Shown: positions 22,718 to 32,839 of the stretch, piece by piece
Numbering within the stretch: position 1 is the first letter of the stretch
Layout: every line of letters starts with the position of its first letter
Source: Strongylocentrotus purpuratus
Taxonomy: Eukaryota; Echinodermata; Echinoidea; Camarodonta; Strongylocentrotidae
Direction of reading: 5' to 3'
DNA: 64,000 nucleotides
Assembly (NCBI RefSeq): GCF_000002235.5
Contig: NW_022145597.1
Location: forward strand, 124,001-188,000
The notes under the pieces: generated by a model
What the model was told of the DNA's origin: nothing
What the model saw: the letters and a program-made list of their open reading frames with translations, nothing else
The model's database searches: none
Translations under genes and position numbers: made by a program

Positions 22718-24297
22718 TAGACCGAAAGCTTCAGTCTCTATAATCGTCGGTTGTTCCACTGAGACTACGTCTGGCTCCACTAGACCTCCGGTTATAGAGA
22801 CTGAACGACTGCCTATGCCAGCCTGTGTTGAACTTATTCCGCTAGATTTTAGCCGCTAGGCCCCTCCCACAAACTTGCCACGGCCGTATTGTTATGCCCC
22901 CAAAATCCCCCAAAATGTCATTTTACCTCGTTCATTTCCAATTTTAAATTAGGCCTAGGCTATAATACATCGGTTCCACTTACTAACTTGATTGATATAA
23001 TCCGTTTAATGGTCCCTTTTAAGGAAATTATCGGTCAAAATCGACATCCATGTTGAAAATCTTGCAAGCCGTGTTAAACTCTCGCTGCCGTCTTCTTCTT
23101 CTTCTTCTTGATTTGTTTTTGTTTGGCAATCAGTCACAGTTGACTATTTTTGCCACACACTATTTTATGAATTATTTATATATATACATATATGTACAAT
23201 TTCATGTCATAAATGACTATTTTTAGGATTCTTTCTCTTTCCATCCTCTTTCCATCCTCTTTCCTTCCTCTTTTTTTCTTTTTAGACTCTATAACTTTTT
23301 TTAGAGAGAAAATTCAATAAATTAATAATTTTGGAAAGAGACGACGGCCTAGCAAGTTGTGAATGAAAAACGCCTATAAACTAAAACTAAACGTACGTAC
23401 TTGTGTTTACGCGCACGTGCGCGTTCAAATATCACCTCACGTATGCACATGTGTACTTCGCACTTACCCCCACCCTTTTTAAAATGCCATCTTACCAGTC
23501 TTTGAGGTATATTTCGCAGACTTTCGGTTTTAACCTAGGTCACTCCGGCATAGGTGAGGGGGTGCCAGCTAGCATGTGATGTTGGAGGTGATCACCGAAT
23601 TGTTAGAAAAAGTAAATGGTCAAATTAGTTACAAGTATTGTGGGCTTTATTGGTGCAAGAAAAAAAAAAAAAAAAAAAAACCTCAACAACAATTTAATTG
23701 TTTTGATACAGCCGCTTTGTTCTTAAAACGAAGCGAACTATTGCTTTTTGTTTAACTCTCAATCTCTCAATCTCTCAATCTCATCCCTTCTAGTCTACGC
23801 CGAAGGCAAAATGATTATGAAGGAAAAACTGTGCGCCATCTACACGTTCGTAATGGCGTTATCACAGTTTTTCCTTCATAATCATTTTGCCTTCGGCGTA
23901 GACTAGAAGGGATGAGATTGACGGCAGCGAGAGTTTAACACGGCTTGCAAGATTTTCAACATGGATGTCGATTTTGACCGATAATTTCCTTAAAAGGGAC
24001 CATTAAACGGATTATATCAATCAAGTTAGTAAGTGAAACCGATGTATTATAGCCTAGGCCTAATTTAAAATTGGAAATGAACGAGGTAAAATGACATTTT
24101 GGGGGATTTTGGGGGCATAACAATACGGCCGTGGCAAGTTTGTGGGAGGGGCCTAGCGGCTAAAATCTAGCGGAATAAGTTCAACACAGGCTGGCATAGG
24201 CAGTCGTCGTTCAGTCTCTATAACCGGAGGTCTAGTGGAGCCAGACGTAGTCTCAGTGGAACAACCGACGATTATAGAGACTGAAGCTTTCGGTCTA
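22718..24297. mobile_element. Fold-back transposon, TIR TAGACCGAAAGCTTCAGTCT, 9-bp TSD
   Basis: TGACTCTCT lies at 22,709-22,717 and 24,298-24,306. The arms are about 370 bp (22,718-23,095 and 23,928-24,297) and near-identical, with a short sub-inversion near the tips. The central 830 bp holds a second hairpin (23,780-23,918) and (TTC)n. A 9-bp duplication would fit Mutator-like elements; the family is otherwise unassigned. A truncated third copy starts immediately after the right duplication. Confidence 0.85.
23780..23918. repeat. Near-perfect hairpin, 55-bp arms
   Basis: TCTCATCCCTTCTAGTCTAC... is answered by its exact inverse after a loop of about 28 bases (CGCCATCTACACGTTCG...). It is nested at the core of the fold-back transposon. 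The perfect pairing suggests recent formation or active homogenisation. Confidence 0.85.
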
Positions 24298-24306
24298 TGA
24301 CTCTCT

Positions 24307-24378
24307 TAGACCGAAAACTTCAGTCTCTCTAATCGTCGGTTGTTCCACTGAGACTACGTCTGGCTCCACTAGACCTCC
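24307..24378. mobile_element. Truncated end of the TAGACCG family
   Basis: It begins TAGACCGAAAACTTCAGTCT and runs parallel to the left tip of the neighbouring element as far as CTAGACCTCCG, then stops. The full element appears to have inserted exactly at this copy's border. Confidence 0.7.
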
Positions 24379-24908
24379 GAAATACAAGGGTTCAAAGGTA
24401 GGTTCGCCACCCCCATTTTTGAAAAAATCTCAAAATTTGGTGGGCAGTATCTCCCAAACCCCTCACCCGATTAACCTCAAATTTGGGATTTGGTGCTGTG
24501 AGATCACACTCAACAAGTACACTAAGTTTCATCAAAATAAAAAATGGTCGGGTTAAGATTTTCAGATTTTTTGGGTGATTTGACATGGAATGACCCCTGG
24601 ACGATACTCTGATTCTATATAGTTACAATACAAGTCTTAAGGAATAGTTAACCATATATCAGTGTTTTGGAGATAGACTATAGACTAAAATTCGGAGAGG
24701 ACTTTATGTTTTGCCAAATGATTGGTTTATGCTTGTAATACATCTTTCCTTATAAACACAACAATACTATGTGTGCAACTTATGTAGAATCTTAGTCAAA
24801 AGTTTTATGTCTCATGAACATTTATCTTTGCTTAATTAAAGACCGGGCCTAGAATAATCAATATAATTTCTTTCTTTCTGCCAGATTTACCAATATTTTG
24901 ATGCAATT

Positions 24909-25316
24909 ATGGATGGTCATTGTTGCAACTGTGGAGCTGAGTTTAGAGAGGATTTAAGAAGACCAACATTAAAGGCCTTAATCAGAGGAAAAGGTGTATC
25001 ATCAGTCGATGGACTCAAATCAATGGGAATTGTTGTAAGCCCTGGTAAAGAGATACAGTATCGCATATGCAAAATCTGTTCCCAGTTGATCGGCAAAATA
25101 TCACAATCAAAGACAGAAATAGAGAAATCACACTCTTGCCTTCAGAATATAAGTGATGGCAGCACCTACCTTGGGCAGAAGATTAAACGATGTCATTCTC
25201 CGCCAGCCTCTCCACCTCAAAAGAGAAGAAACCTTACTCAAACGCCCCAACAAAATACCCAAGGGACTCAGACGGAGCCCATGGCAGAGACCCCCGGAGA
25301 CCCACCCAAGAAACGG
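24909..25316 (+). CDS. Copy B exon 1: N-terminal zinc module
   Basis: 136 codons, phase 0 to phase 0. CCNCGAE near residue 5 and CKICSQLIGK near residue 56 form a CxxC...CxxC pair, likely zinc-binding and DNA-binding. A disordered, basic SPPASPPQKRR tail ends at the donor GGGTAAGT. TTTCTTTCTGCCAG lies just before the ATG, implying an upstream non-coding exon. Confidence 0.75.
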
Positions 25317-26355
25317 GTAAGTACTTAGAGTTTCTATTTGTTTATTTCACAGTAAAAGCATATCATTTATAGCTGCACCAGGATAAATTGGGTGGGGGGC
25401 GACTGGGCAGGGCCACAAAATAATGTAAGAGTGGGCATTTTTCCCCACAAGATCTACATGTACAGTGCGTCCCAGAAAAAACAAAACCGAGAATTATTGT
25501 TGTTTTAATATTAACTTAATCACATTAATAATTACTAAATGACACATATTTGGAAAGCTTAGAACCTCCTCTTTCATTTGATGCAACTCATATGATGCAT
25601 ATTTCACGCATGAGTGAATAAAATAAATTTGAAGAGAGGAAACCAAAAAGTCATTTGGCAGACGATATCTGAATTTTAAGGAGAAAATCACATTTCTAGA
25701 AAGTTGAGGTTCTGCTCTCTCATATGACACCTCAATCAGGAAAAATGGGCAAGGAATGACAAAGTTCTGTTTGTTTAAAGTAGTGCTTGCATTTTCATAA
25801 TTTCATCAAACGATTCATTTTCACTGGGTGCCTGTCATAGCAACAAACAGAGTTGACAAAAGACTCAACTCCATTTCGTTGACAATCAGCCTTTCAAATT
25901 CCATGAAACTTGTACCCAAGGGTTATCAAGTATCACAAATCATATGACACAAATTCCAGGTCACAAGGTCAAAGGTCAGTAGATTTGGATTATGTTTTCA
26001 CAACTTAATATGAGAAATAATATTTTTTTAAATGAATTTGTTCATATTTCATTTAAGTTATCGATCGTGGTACAATTAATAGTAAATAATTCTTCTGATG
26101 ATTCTCAGTCAATATTCACTTCAAAATGTGATTATATTCAGAGGATTTCATTTTTTAGGCCTGCGAATGGGCCACCCTGCCTATAAATAATGTTCCAACC
26201 TCAATTTTTTATCATATCGAATTGCGCAATGCAGGCGAGACCGCCGAGAGCGTTTCCCTTGTTTGTCATTCCAATCCCATATTCATATGTTCCATATAAT
26301 TAGCAACAGATATATAAAAACATGTATGTGTGTTATCTCTCTATTCTTCTCACAG

Positions 26356-26768
26356 AAAGATACCTTCCTCCCCCAAGCTGCGGCCTACCTGGCAGCTGGG
26401 CGGTATAAGCAAATGATGAAAAAAATGAAGTCTTCAAGATCCTTCAATGACGTCATGATCAATTCAGTATGTCAACAAATCAATACTGAAATCAAATCTA
26501 ATCAGTCCATCTTCGAAATCAATGACACAAATAAAGCAAAGAGTTATGAGAGCTTTTCATGGAAAAAAACAAATCAACGTCTGAAGAAAAATTGCCCAAC
26601 GATGATGAAAGTTCTATCAGCAATAACGGACAGGGGCCCAGTAAAGAAACCAACGTGAGAATCACCATGGCAGCATCCCAGCTCCTCTACACCCGTGATC
26701 CCAGAAAACACAAATTCATTCAGGAGTTGATTGGATTGTTGTTGTGGTTTGCAGGAACAAAGAGACAG
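26356..26768 (+). CDS. Copy B exon 2: helical DUF6589 N-part (frameshifted)
   Basis: Reads KDTFLPQAAAYLAAGRYKQM onward, and ends in frame +1 as ITMAASQLLYTRDPRKHKFI followed by QELIG and FAGTKRQ, a stretch that resembles the conserved DUF6589 entry motif. The frame breaks at ATAACGGACAGGGGCCC, where copy A has ATAACGGACAGCAGGGGGCCC. The acceptor is TTCTCACAG and the donor is CAGGTGAAT. Confidence 0.7.
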
Positions 26769-27371
26769 GTGAATTAATCATTTTTTGGGGGGCGAAAATC
26801 ACAGAAATAAGTCGTTACGATAATTTTGGTGCACTTATTAGAAAGGAAAAGGGGACATACTGTGTCAAAATAAAGGGGAACTCATCAGAGATGGAAAAGA
26901 GCACTTGATTAATACAGGTAGAAGGGGTACGTACTTACTATAGATGAAAAAGGGCAATCTGGGGGAATTTGAAATAGTAATCCAAAAGTACCTCCTCCCC
27001 CCCCCCCCCCCCCCCCCCCCCCGACCACCAATTGGGGTCATAAAGATGGCATGAAATATCATATGTATTAGTAATGTGATTGATCCTGAAATATCCATAT
27101 TCTGCAGACCCAAGAAAGTGCAGAAGAGAAAGAGTTGTGTCTTTCATTGTCTGGAGCCGGGGAGGGGGGGGGGGGGGGGTGCATGCGATTGAGTACCGAA
27201 TCCCTATTATTTTCTGATATTGTAAGCATTATGAAATGTATAGTGTCTACTAAAAGAGGGGGCAGCCTAGCTAGGTTGATAGTGGCTCCCCTCTCATTGA
27301 CCCTGCATGACCCTGCTTGTCAGTGCTGCATTCATATATTTCAGGGGTATTTTCTTAATTTCTTGATACAG

Positions 27372-27573
27372 GTTTTCGAGAGGCTGTCTAGGCTGGGTTT
27401 ATGCACCAACATTGGGACCACCACAAATTGCATAGACACTTTGAGGGGTGAATTTGACACTACCATTCATCACCAGAAACTGCAAATCGCAGATATTAAG
27501 AGGAGATCCACAAGGGCAAAGAAACGACTGGTTCCTGCTGAAGAATGGGAGGATGAAGGTGGATGGGAGGAAG
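27372..27573 (+). CDS. Copy B exon 3: VFERLSRLG segment
   Basis: Phase 0 in, phase 1 out. FERLSRLGLCTNIGTTTNCI followed by DTL matches the DUF6589 pattern in which a short helix-loop after the G-x-x-R-Q motif precedes the first catalytic strand. It ends in an acidic DEGGWEEG stretch. Same length (202 nt) as copy A. Confidence 0.7.
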
Positions 27574-27869
27574 GTACGTAGGAAAGGAAATTAATTAGTC
27601 AAAATAAGTTTTGTTCCGAAAGCCACTAAAATAGTATGAGACCCATCCGTGACTGTGAAAGTTAAAGAAATTGATTACATGATTCTGAATTACAAGAACA
27701 AACATATCATACAGAGCCTTGGATGGTTAAACATATGAAACTTCAGAGAGAGAGAGAGAAAATACTAAATGTGTGTATTTTAGGGTAAATGCTATAAAGT
27801 GAAACTTTGCAGCATGTTATGATTATTAAATGACAATGAATCACTGCTGTTATTTCATGTTCTATATAG

Positions 27870-27977
27870 TTCAAGAAACCCCTGAAGAAGTGACCCCCCT
27901 TGTATCATCTCCAGTAGACGAAGGTCCTCATGCCATCGATGCACTCCAACCTGACCTTGATAGCTCAACCTTCGATT
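27870..27977 (+). CDS. Copy B exon 4: acidic linker
   Basis: 108 nt encoding VQETPEEVTPLVSSPVDEGP and similar; low complexity and probably a flexible linker. Copy A has the SINE insertion about 20 bases past the donor of this exon. Confidence 0.65.
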
Positions 27978-28387
27978 GTAAGAACATTTCTATCATGACA
28001 GGATACCTATTTTTATTTGATGTAATTTCTTGAATTGTATGATTAGCTGAAATTTGACTCGATTGCTAAAGTGATGGGCATGCATTTATCAAAGTCTAGC
28101 TTTTGACAACTATGATTTGACAAAGAATGTCTTTTTTAGTATTTCACATCTGGAATCGAGAACGAAAAATGTAAAATATCTTGGAAATCATTTTATTAGA
28201 AAATCTCCAGAAATAAACAATGGATGAAAACATCTTCATAGTTTTTGTGTTTGGCACATTTTCCCTTGGTGTATACTAACCTAGTGTATACAGTATAGGA
28301 CATATGTTTAGAAATAGAAATACACCGTACAATGAGAGCATGAAAATAAAACTGCTTGTTTACAGGTTCAAGAAAATACTTCTTTAA

Positions 28388-28566
28388 AGGCCCACAGTAC
28401 TACTTGCTCCCTCTATATAGAAAACAATGCCTAATCGGTGACCATCGGTCCCCCATGATCCTCTTTTTCTTATGTTAATTGAGAGCTGAGTTGATGAGAT
28501 AGCCACCTGTCAGTGACCTTCCCTGGGTGGTCTAATTCCTCTCGGCCAAACTAATACAGCCGGCCT
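28388..28566. mobile_element. Short MITE, TIR AGGCC, TTAA flanks (arm B copy)
   Basis: Partner of 9,388-9,567 in the same intron of the duplicated gene; it shows TTAA|AGGCCC... and ...CGGCCT|TTAA. Presence in both arms dates it before the duplication. Confidence 0.6.
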
Positions 28567-28672
28567 TTAATTACATCTACATACAAGTTAAATCAGAAAA
28601 ATGTTACATGTCAGAAGCACAGGTCTATAACATTTTACATTAGTTAGTTTTGAACCTGTTCCTCCCTGACAG

Positions 28673-28913
28673 GTGTCAACATTGATGACACTACCACAAC
28701 AACATTTGGATTTACATTGACATTTGACAATGTGAGTCTGTGGCCTTCAAGGTCACGGTTTTATTCAGGTCAGCTAAACTTGGTGCAGTCTCATGCAGCT
28801 ATAGACCGTGTGTCATGCTTCAACCTTAGTGATGAGGCTCCATCCTTGAAAGAGCTATCAAACATATCTCAAGATATCTTCATCCCCACTACTGAAGACA
28901 ATGACATGCTAAG
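28673..28913 (+). CDS. Copy B exon 5: FDN motif segment
   Basis: Encodes ...TFGFTLTFDNVSLWPSR...CFNLSDEAPS...TTEDNDMLR. The hydrophobic strand before FDN is the likely first catalytic-Asp strand of an RNase H fold. 241 nt, same as copy A. Confidence 0.7.
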
Positions 28914-28929
28914 GTAAATATATTTAGTG

Positions 28930-28966
<37 letters not shown>

Positions 28967-29416
28967 GTTTCTCTTTCTCTATCCCTCTCTGTATCTCTCT
29001 CTCTCCCTCCCTGTGTTTTCTCTCTATCTTTCTCTCTCTCTTTCTTTCTCAATCATCTCCCTCTCATGTGTATTAATACAGGCATGAGGAAAACTTCAGT
29101 TCATGCCTCTTATACAAAGCAGGTTGAATTACCTATGTAGCTTACAATTGTTCAATAAATGGAAGTGCTTTTAAAGGGAAATTTCTATGCCATTCGATCC
29201 CAAATAATATTTTTCGTCAACATTTTCTTTAGAAATGTTGACCTCTCACCTTTGCCCAGAAATATATATCTCCTTGGTTTGATTGTGGAAGGATGTCTCT
29301 AATGAAGACGTATGATATATATATACATACATGTATATAAAACACAATACTTATTTGAATGTCATGGGAAATATCTCTGAAGTTCTCTTTTATCATAACT
29401 GTTTTAACGGAATATC

Positions 29417-29793
29417 AACAAAAAAAATCTGAGTTTTTTTTCAATACAGATCCGATCAATTGATCTTATTTACTGGGCGTAAGCCACAAATATGTTTAAA
29501 TAATTGAAATTTCTCCCAGAAAGCATTACATTTATAAAGTTATTGTCCTATTGCGGACTAATGAATATTAATAAGTCAGAATGAATCAGGAGAGCTTGGG
29601 TATTTGTTTCCAATTCATCGTGACTGTGCCATGGACCAGTGATGGCCTGGTGGTAGAGTCGCTGCCCAGCAAGCAGTAGATGCAGGTTCAAGTCCCGCTG
29701 GTTCTAAGATTTTTTCTGACTTGTTTTTCAATACAGATCGATCAATCGATCTTATTTACTGGGTGTAAGCCACAAATATGTTTAAATAATGCT
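29417..29793 (+). mobile_element. Arm B-specific insertion with a tRNA-like core
   Basis: Absent from arm A, which reads GGAATATCATTACTGCTATTG. A repeat of about 65 bases built on CAGATC.GATCAAT.GATCTT and ACTGGG.GTAAGCCACAAAT occurs directly at both ends (about 29,436-29,503 and about 29,727-29,790). Between them, 29,639-29,701 is tRNA-like: TGGCCTGGTGGTAGAGTCG (box A) and GGTTCAAGTCCC (box B). It is likely a SINE, or a SINE inside another repeat. It is not a functional tRNA, having no proper acceptor stem. Confidence 0.65.
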
Positions 29794-29934
29794 ATTGTAT
29801 ACTTAAACAGTCTTTATTATAAAAGAATTAAATAAGGAATTTAAAAATAATTTGTAACAAGTTACAATTTGCTTTGCTATCATACATGATTAAATACAAC
29901 TTGTCATGTTAAAGACCCTTCATTATACACACAG

Positions 29935-30058
29935 GTATGAGTATGAAGTGATGATTGAACGGATACTGTCCAAGCATATTCCATGCTTCAAGGATATAGA
30001 CGTCACAGAACACATCCCGCATCCATATCAGGCAGAGACTAAGAAAAAAAGTGTGATG
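29935..30058 (+). CDS. Copy B exon 6
   Basis: 124 nt encoding YEYEVMIERILSKHIPCFKD...HIPHPYQAETKKKSVM. Phases agree on both sides. A helical insert between the FDN and YGDQ segments, as is usual for the family. Confidence 0.65.
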
Positions 30059-30436
30059 GTAAATATATATTCTAATTATTAAAGAGGTAACAATATATAT
30101 ATAAACTACGGTTGATGGCATTTTGATTTAACATCCTACAAAGTTACTATCAAAAAATATTCAAAGTGTTATGGAAATCACCCACCCCCCTCCTCGATAC
30201 ACACACTAATGTCCTTTGAATGCTTGTTTATTAATAATGCATGTGCAATTAAGTATTTATCACAAAAAGATGATTACTTAACATATCTAAATTGTGTTAC
30301 ATTTATACTGATTATTTTTTTCCTAAATTTGGTGATATTAGGTTTTATCTAATCATTGCACATTATATATCAATTATTTACACATATTTGTACTTCATCA
30401 GTTAAATGGTCCTTATTCATGAATTGCAGTGCAAGA

Positions 30437-30835
30437 TCCTTTCCCACGTTCTTCCTCTCACCACCATGTATGTTCTCTGTCCTATTCCAGCTGAGCTGAT
30501 GAGCTACCCTTTCTTCCCCTCAACACCATGTATGTTCTCTGTCCTATTCCACCTAAGCTGATGAGCTACCCTTTCTGATACTCAACACCATGTATGTTCT
30601 CTGTCCTATTCCACCTGAGCTGATGAGCTACCCTTTCTTCCCCTCACCATCATGTATGTTCTCTGTCCTACTCCACCTAAGCTGATGAGCTACCCTTTCT
30701 TCCCCTCACCACCATGTATGTTCTCTGTCCTATTCCACCTGAGCTGATGAGCTACCCTTTCTTCCCCTCACCACAATGTATGTTCTCTGTCCTATTCCAC
30801 CTGAGCTGATGAGCTACCCTTTCTGATATTCCACC
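30437..30835 (-). repeat. 62-bp minisatellite, 6 units, antisense to exon 8 (copy B)
   Basis: GAGCTACCCTTTC anchors at 30,501, 30,563, 30,627, 30,687, 30,749 and 30,811. Each unit is the reverse complement of the exon 8 stretch at 33,617-33,690 of the same gene. Copy A has 11 units at the matching place. The array ends about 10 bases before the exon 7 acceptor, so its last unit probably overlaps the branch-point and polypyrimidine zone. Confidence 0.9.
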
Positions 30836-30845
30836 AAATGTACAG

Positions 30846-31094
30846 GTACCTTTAGGAGTCCTACAAAAAGATGTAACAAACGTGTCAGATATGATAGACG
30901 TTCTGGAACATCTGCACAAGCATGTTCCAGGAAACAAGTCTCCGATACCAGTGATACTGTACGGGGACCAGCCGTCTTGTGAGAGGGTCCGAGATGCCAT
31001 CGGTGCTCGTAGTAATGAAGATACACCGTGGAATCGCCTCGGCGGGTTACTACCATCCATACAGGAGTCGCATAAGTGCTTACTCTTCCTAGAG
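30846..31094 (+). CDS. Copy B exon 7: YGDQ catalytic segment
   Basis: 249 nt, phase 0. VILYGDQPSCERVRDAIGAR...WNRLGGLLPSIQESHKCLLF is the most recognisable part of the gene: the DUF6589 signature in which G-D-Q and a following R-x-R-x-A run precede a conserved His helix. It is intact in both copies. Confidence 0.8.
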
Positions 31095-31193
31095 GTACCT
31101 ATTTCCCATTTATTCTTGTTCTTGAAGTGTGGAAGGAAGCAAATTCTTAAGATCCTTGCTTAGTACCAAGCAGCATGCTCTCTAAGCATCTAT

Positions 31194-31928
31194 TACCCCA
31201 TTCACAGTGGTTTTGAAATTTGTAGCGGCGTTGTAGCGGAGCGGCGACACCGCCATAACACCGCTACAAATGCATTCACAGTAGAAAAGTTATCCCGCTG
31301 CAGCAGCGGGATAAATATCATGTACCCATTCACGCTGCAGCGGGTGATTTTTATTACCTACGTAACAAACACGTGTATGCATGGCTCATGACCCGCGAGT
31401 GACCCCGATATGACCGGAAATACTTCAGCGCAGGGTTTTCGATTGCTTGTCAAGTTGCTTTTTGTATCCTCGATCATATTACTTTTTAAAAAACTAGCAT
31501 TTTTATTGCTTCCAGTCAGAATATTTTAATTTTTTGAAGTGTGAAATATTTTTATTTGGATAATTATAATATCTACATAATAATAAAATCAATTTGAATC
31601 CACTGGTTACTTTATTTCTATTTCACTTTATGTTCCCCATTGCTGGAGAAAAGAGGTCAGTGATAGGTAAGTAAACAAATCACACGTGTTTGTCGCGGTG
31701 TTATAGCGGAGAGCCTTCACACTGAGTAAATACCGCGACAGCAGCGGGACTGTCCCGCTGCTGTAGCTAGGCGAACCTAGCGATAGTTTGTCGCGGCGTT
31801 ATCGCGAGGCGGTGTTATCCCGCGATAGTTTATAACGGGTCCGAGCCTTCACACTGAAGACAACACCGCGACAGCAGCGGGACAGTCCCGCTGCTGTCGC
31901 GGTGTTTGAGGCCACTGTGAATGGGGTA
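31194..31928. mobile_element. Arm B-specific MITE, TIR TACCCCATTCACAGTGG
   Basis: Exact 17-base ends TACCCCATTCACAGTGG and CCACTGTGAATGGGGTA. Arm A has the uninterrupted CATCTATGTCACC. The interior is rich in GCGACAGCAGCGGGAC palindromes and TAGCGG(A/C)G repeats. A TA (or TAT) duplication is possible. It lies in intron 7. Confidence 0.8.
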
Positions 31929-32209
31929 TAAGTCACCTAAATAGTCAAACTGGATCCTGGTTCATAATCCACAGTCATCCTGTTCAATCAAATAGCCCCG
32001 ATTGCAGACAGTTCCTCTATAAGGAGATAAAAAGTTCCATTGAATTTTGTAAATATCAAACTGAAGGGTATGAGAATTACACTATGCGATCAATTACCCT
32101 TGGACATGGACATGTATCAGGCCTTATAATTACCTGATTTAAATTGGTTTCCAGTTTTTCCTGATTTTTAAAATATTTTTCCCAATTTTGTTTTCTTCCC
32201 CCGAATCCC

Positions 32210-32320
32210 CCCGCTGATTTTATCTTTATTTTCCCTTTTTTCAGGGGGGGGGGGGTGGGTGGGGGGCGGGGGGGCAGGGGGGTTGGGGTTGAGGAGAAGA
32301 CAAAAAACTTTTTTTTTTTA
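32210..32320. repeat. G-rich low-complexity tract
   Basis: Poly-G and T-rich run in intron 7 of copy B, not matched in length in arm A. Frames across it are artefacts. Confidence 0.7.
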
Positions 32321-32839
32321 GTGCTTACTTTCACCTCTGAATCTGATGTATGCTTTCCTGGGACAATTATTTCCCCAGACAACTAGGTATGAACTATCCC
32401 CTGTATAATCACCACCTAAAATCAATTAGCCCTGAATTGTCTGAGATTAATGAATTTATAGGAGTATAATACAGCTGTCCAGAAGAAAAAATTATTGGAG
32501 GGGGGGGGGGGTTGAGAAGTGTCCTTACAGGAGTAGTTGTCCTGACATATTGTCATTCAGATATTAAACCTTAATAATCTTGAATAACTTTCAAAACTTA
32601 TTAGATTTCAGAACGATTGTGTTGTATACATGTATGTGTGTACACATAAATACTTGTATACGCAGGAAGCTCATGTAATGCATGTAGACCATAAATATCG
32701 TACTTTAGGGCTCTTAAAAACAAGTCCAGCCCATTGTAAATTAATGTCTTGGATATAGCAACAACAACCATAACAGTATATTTTTTCTTATCATACTTAT
32801 TCATGATTTTGCATTTTTTGTTTGGTTTGTTTTTTCCAG

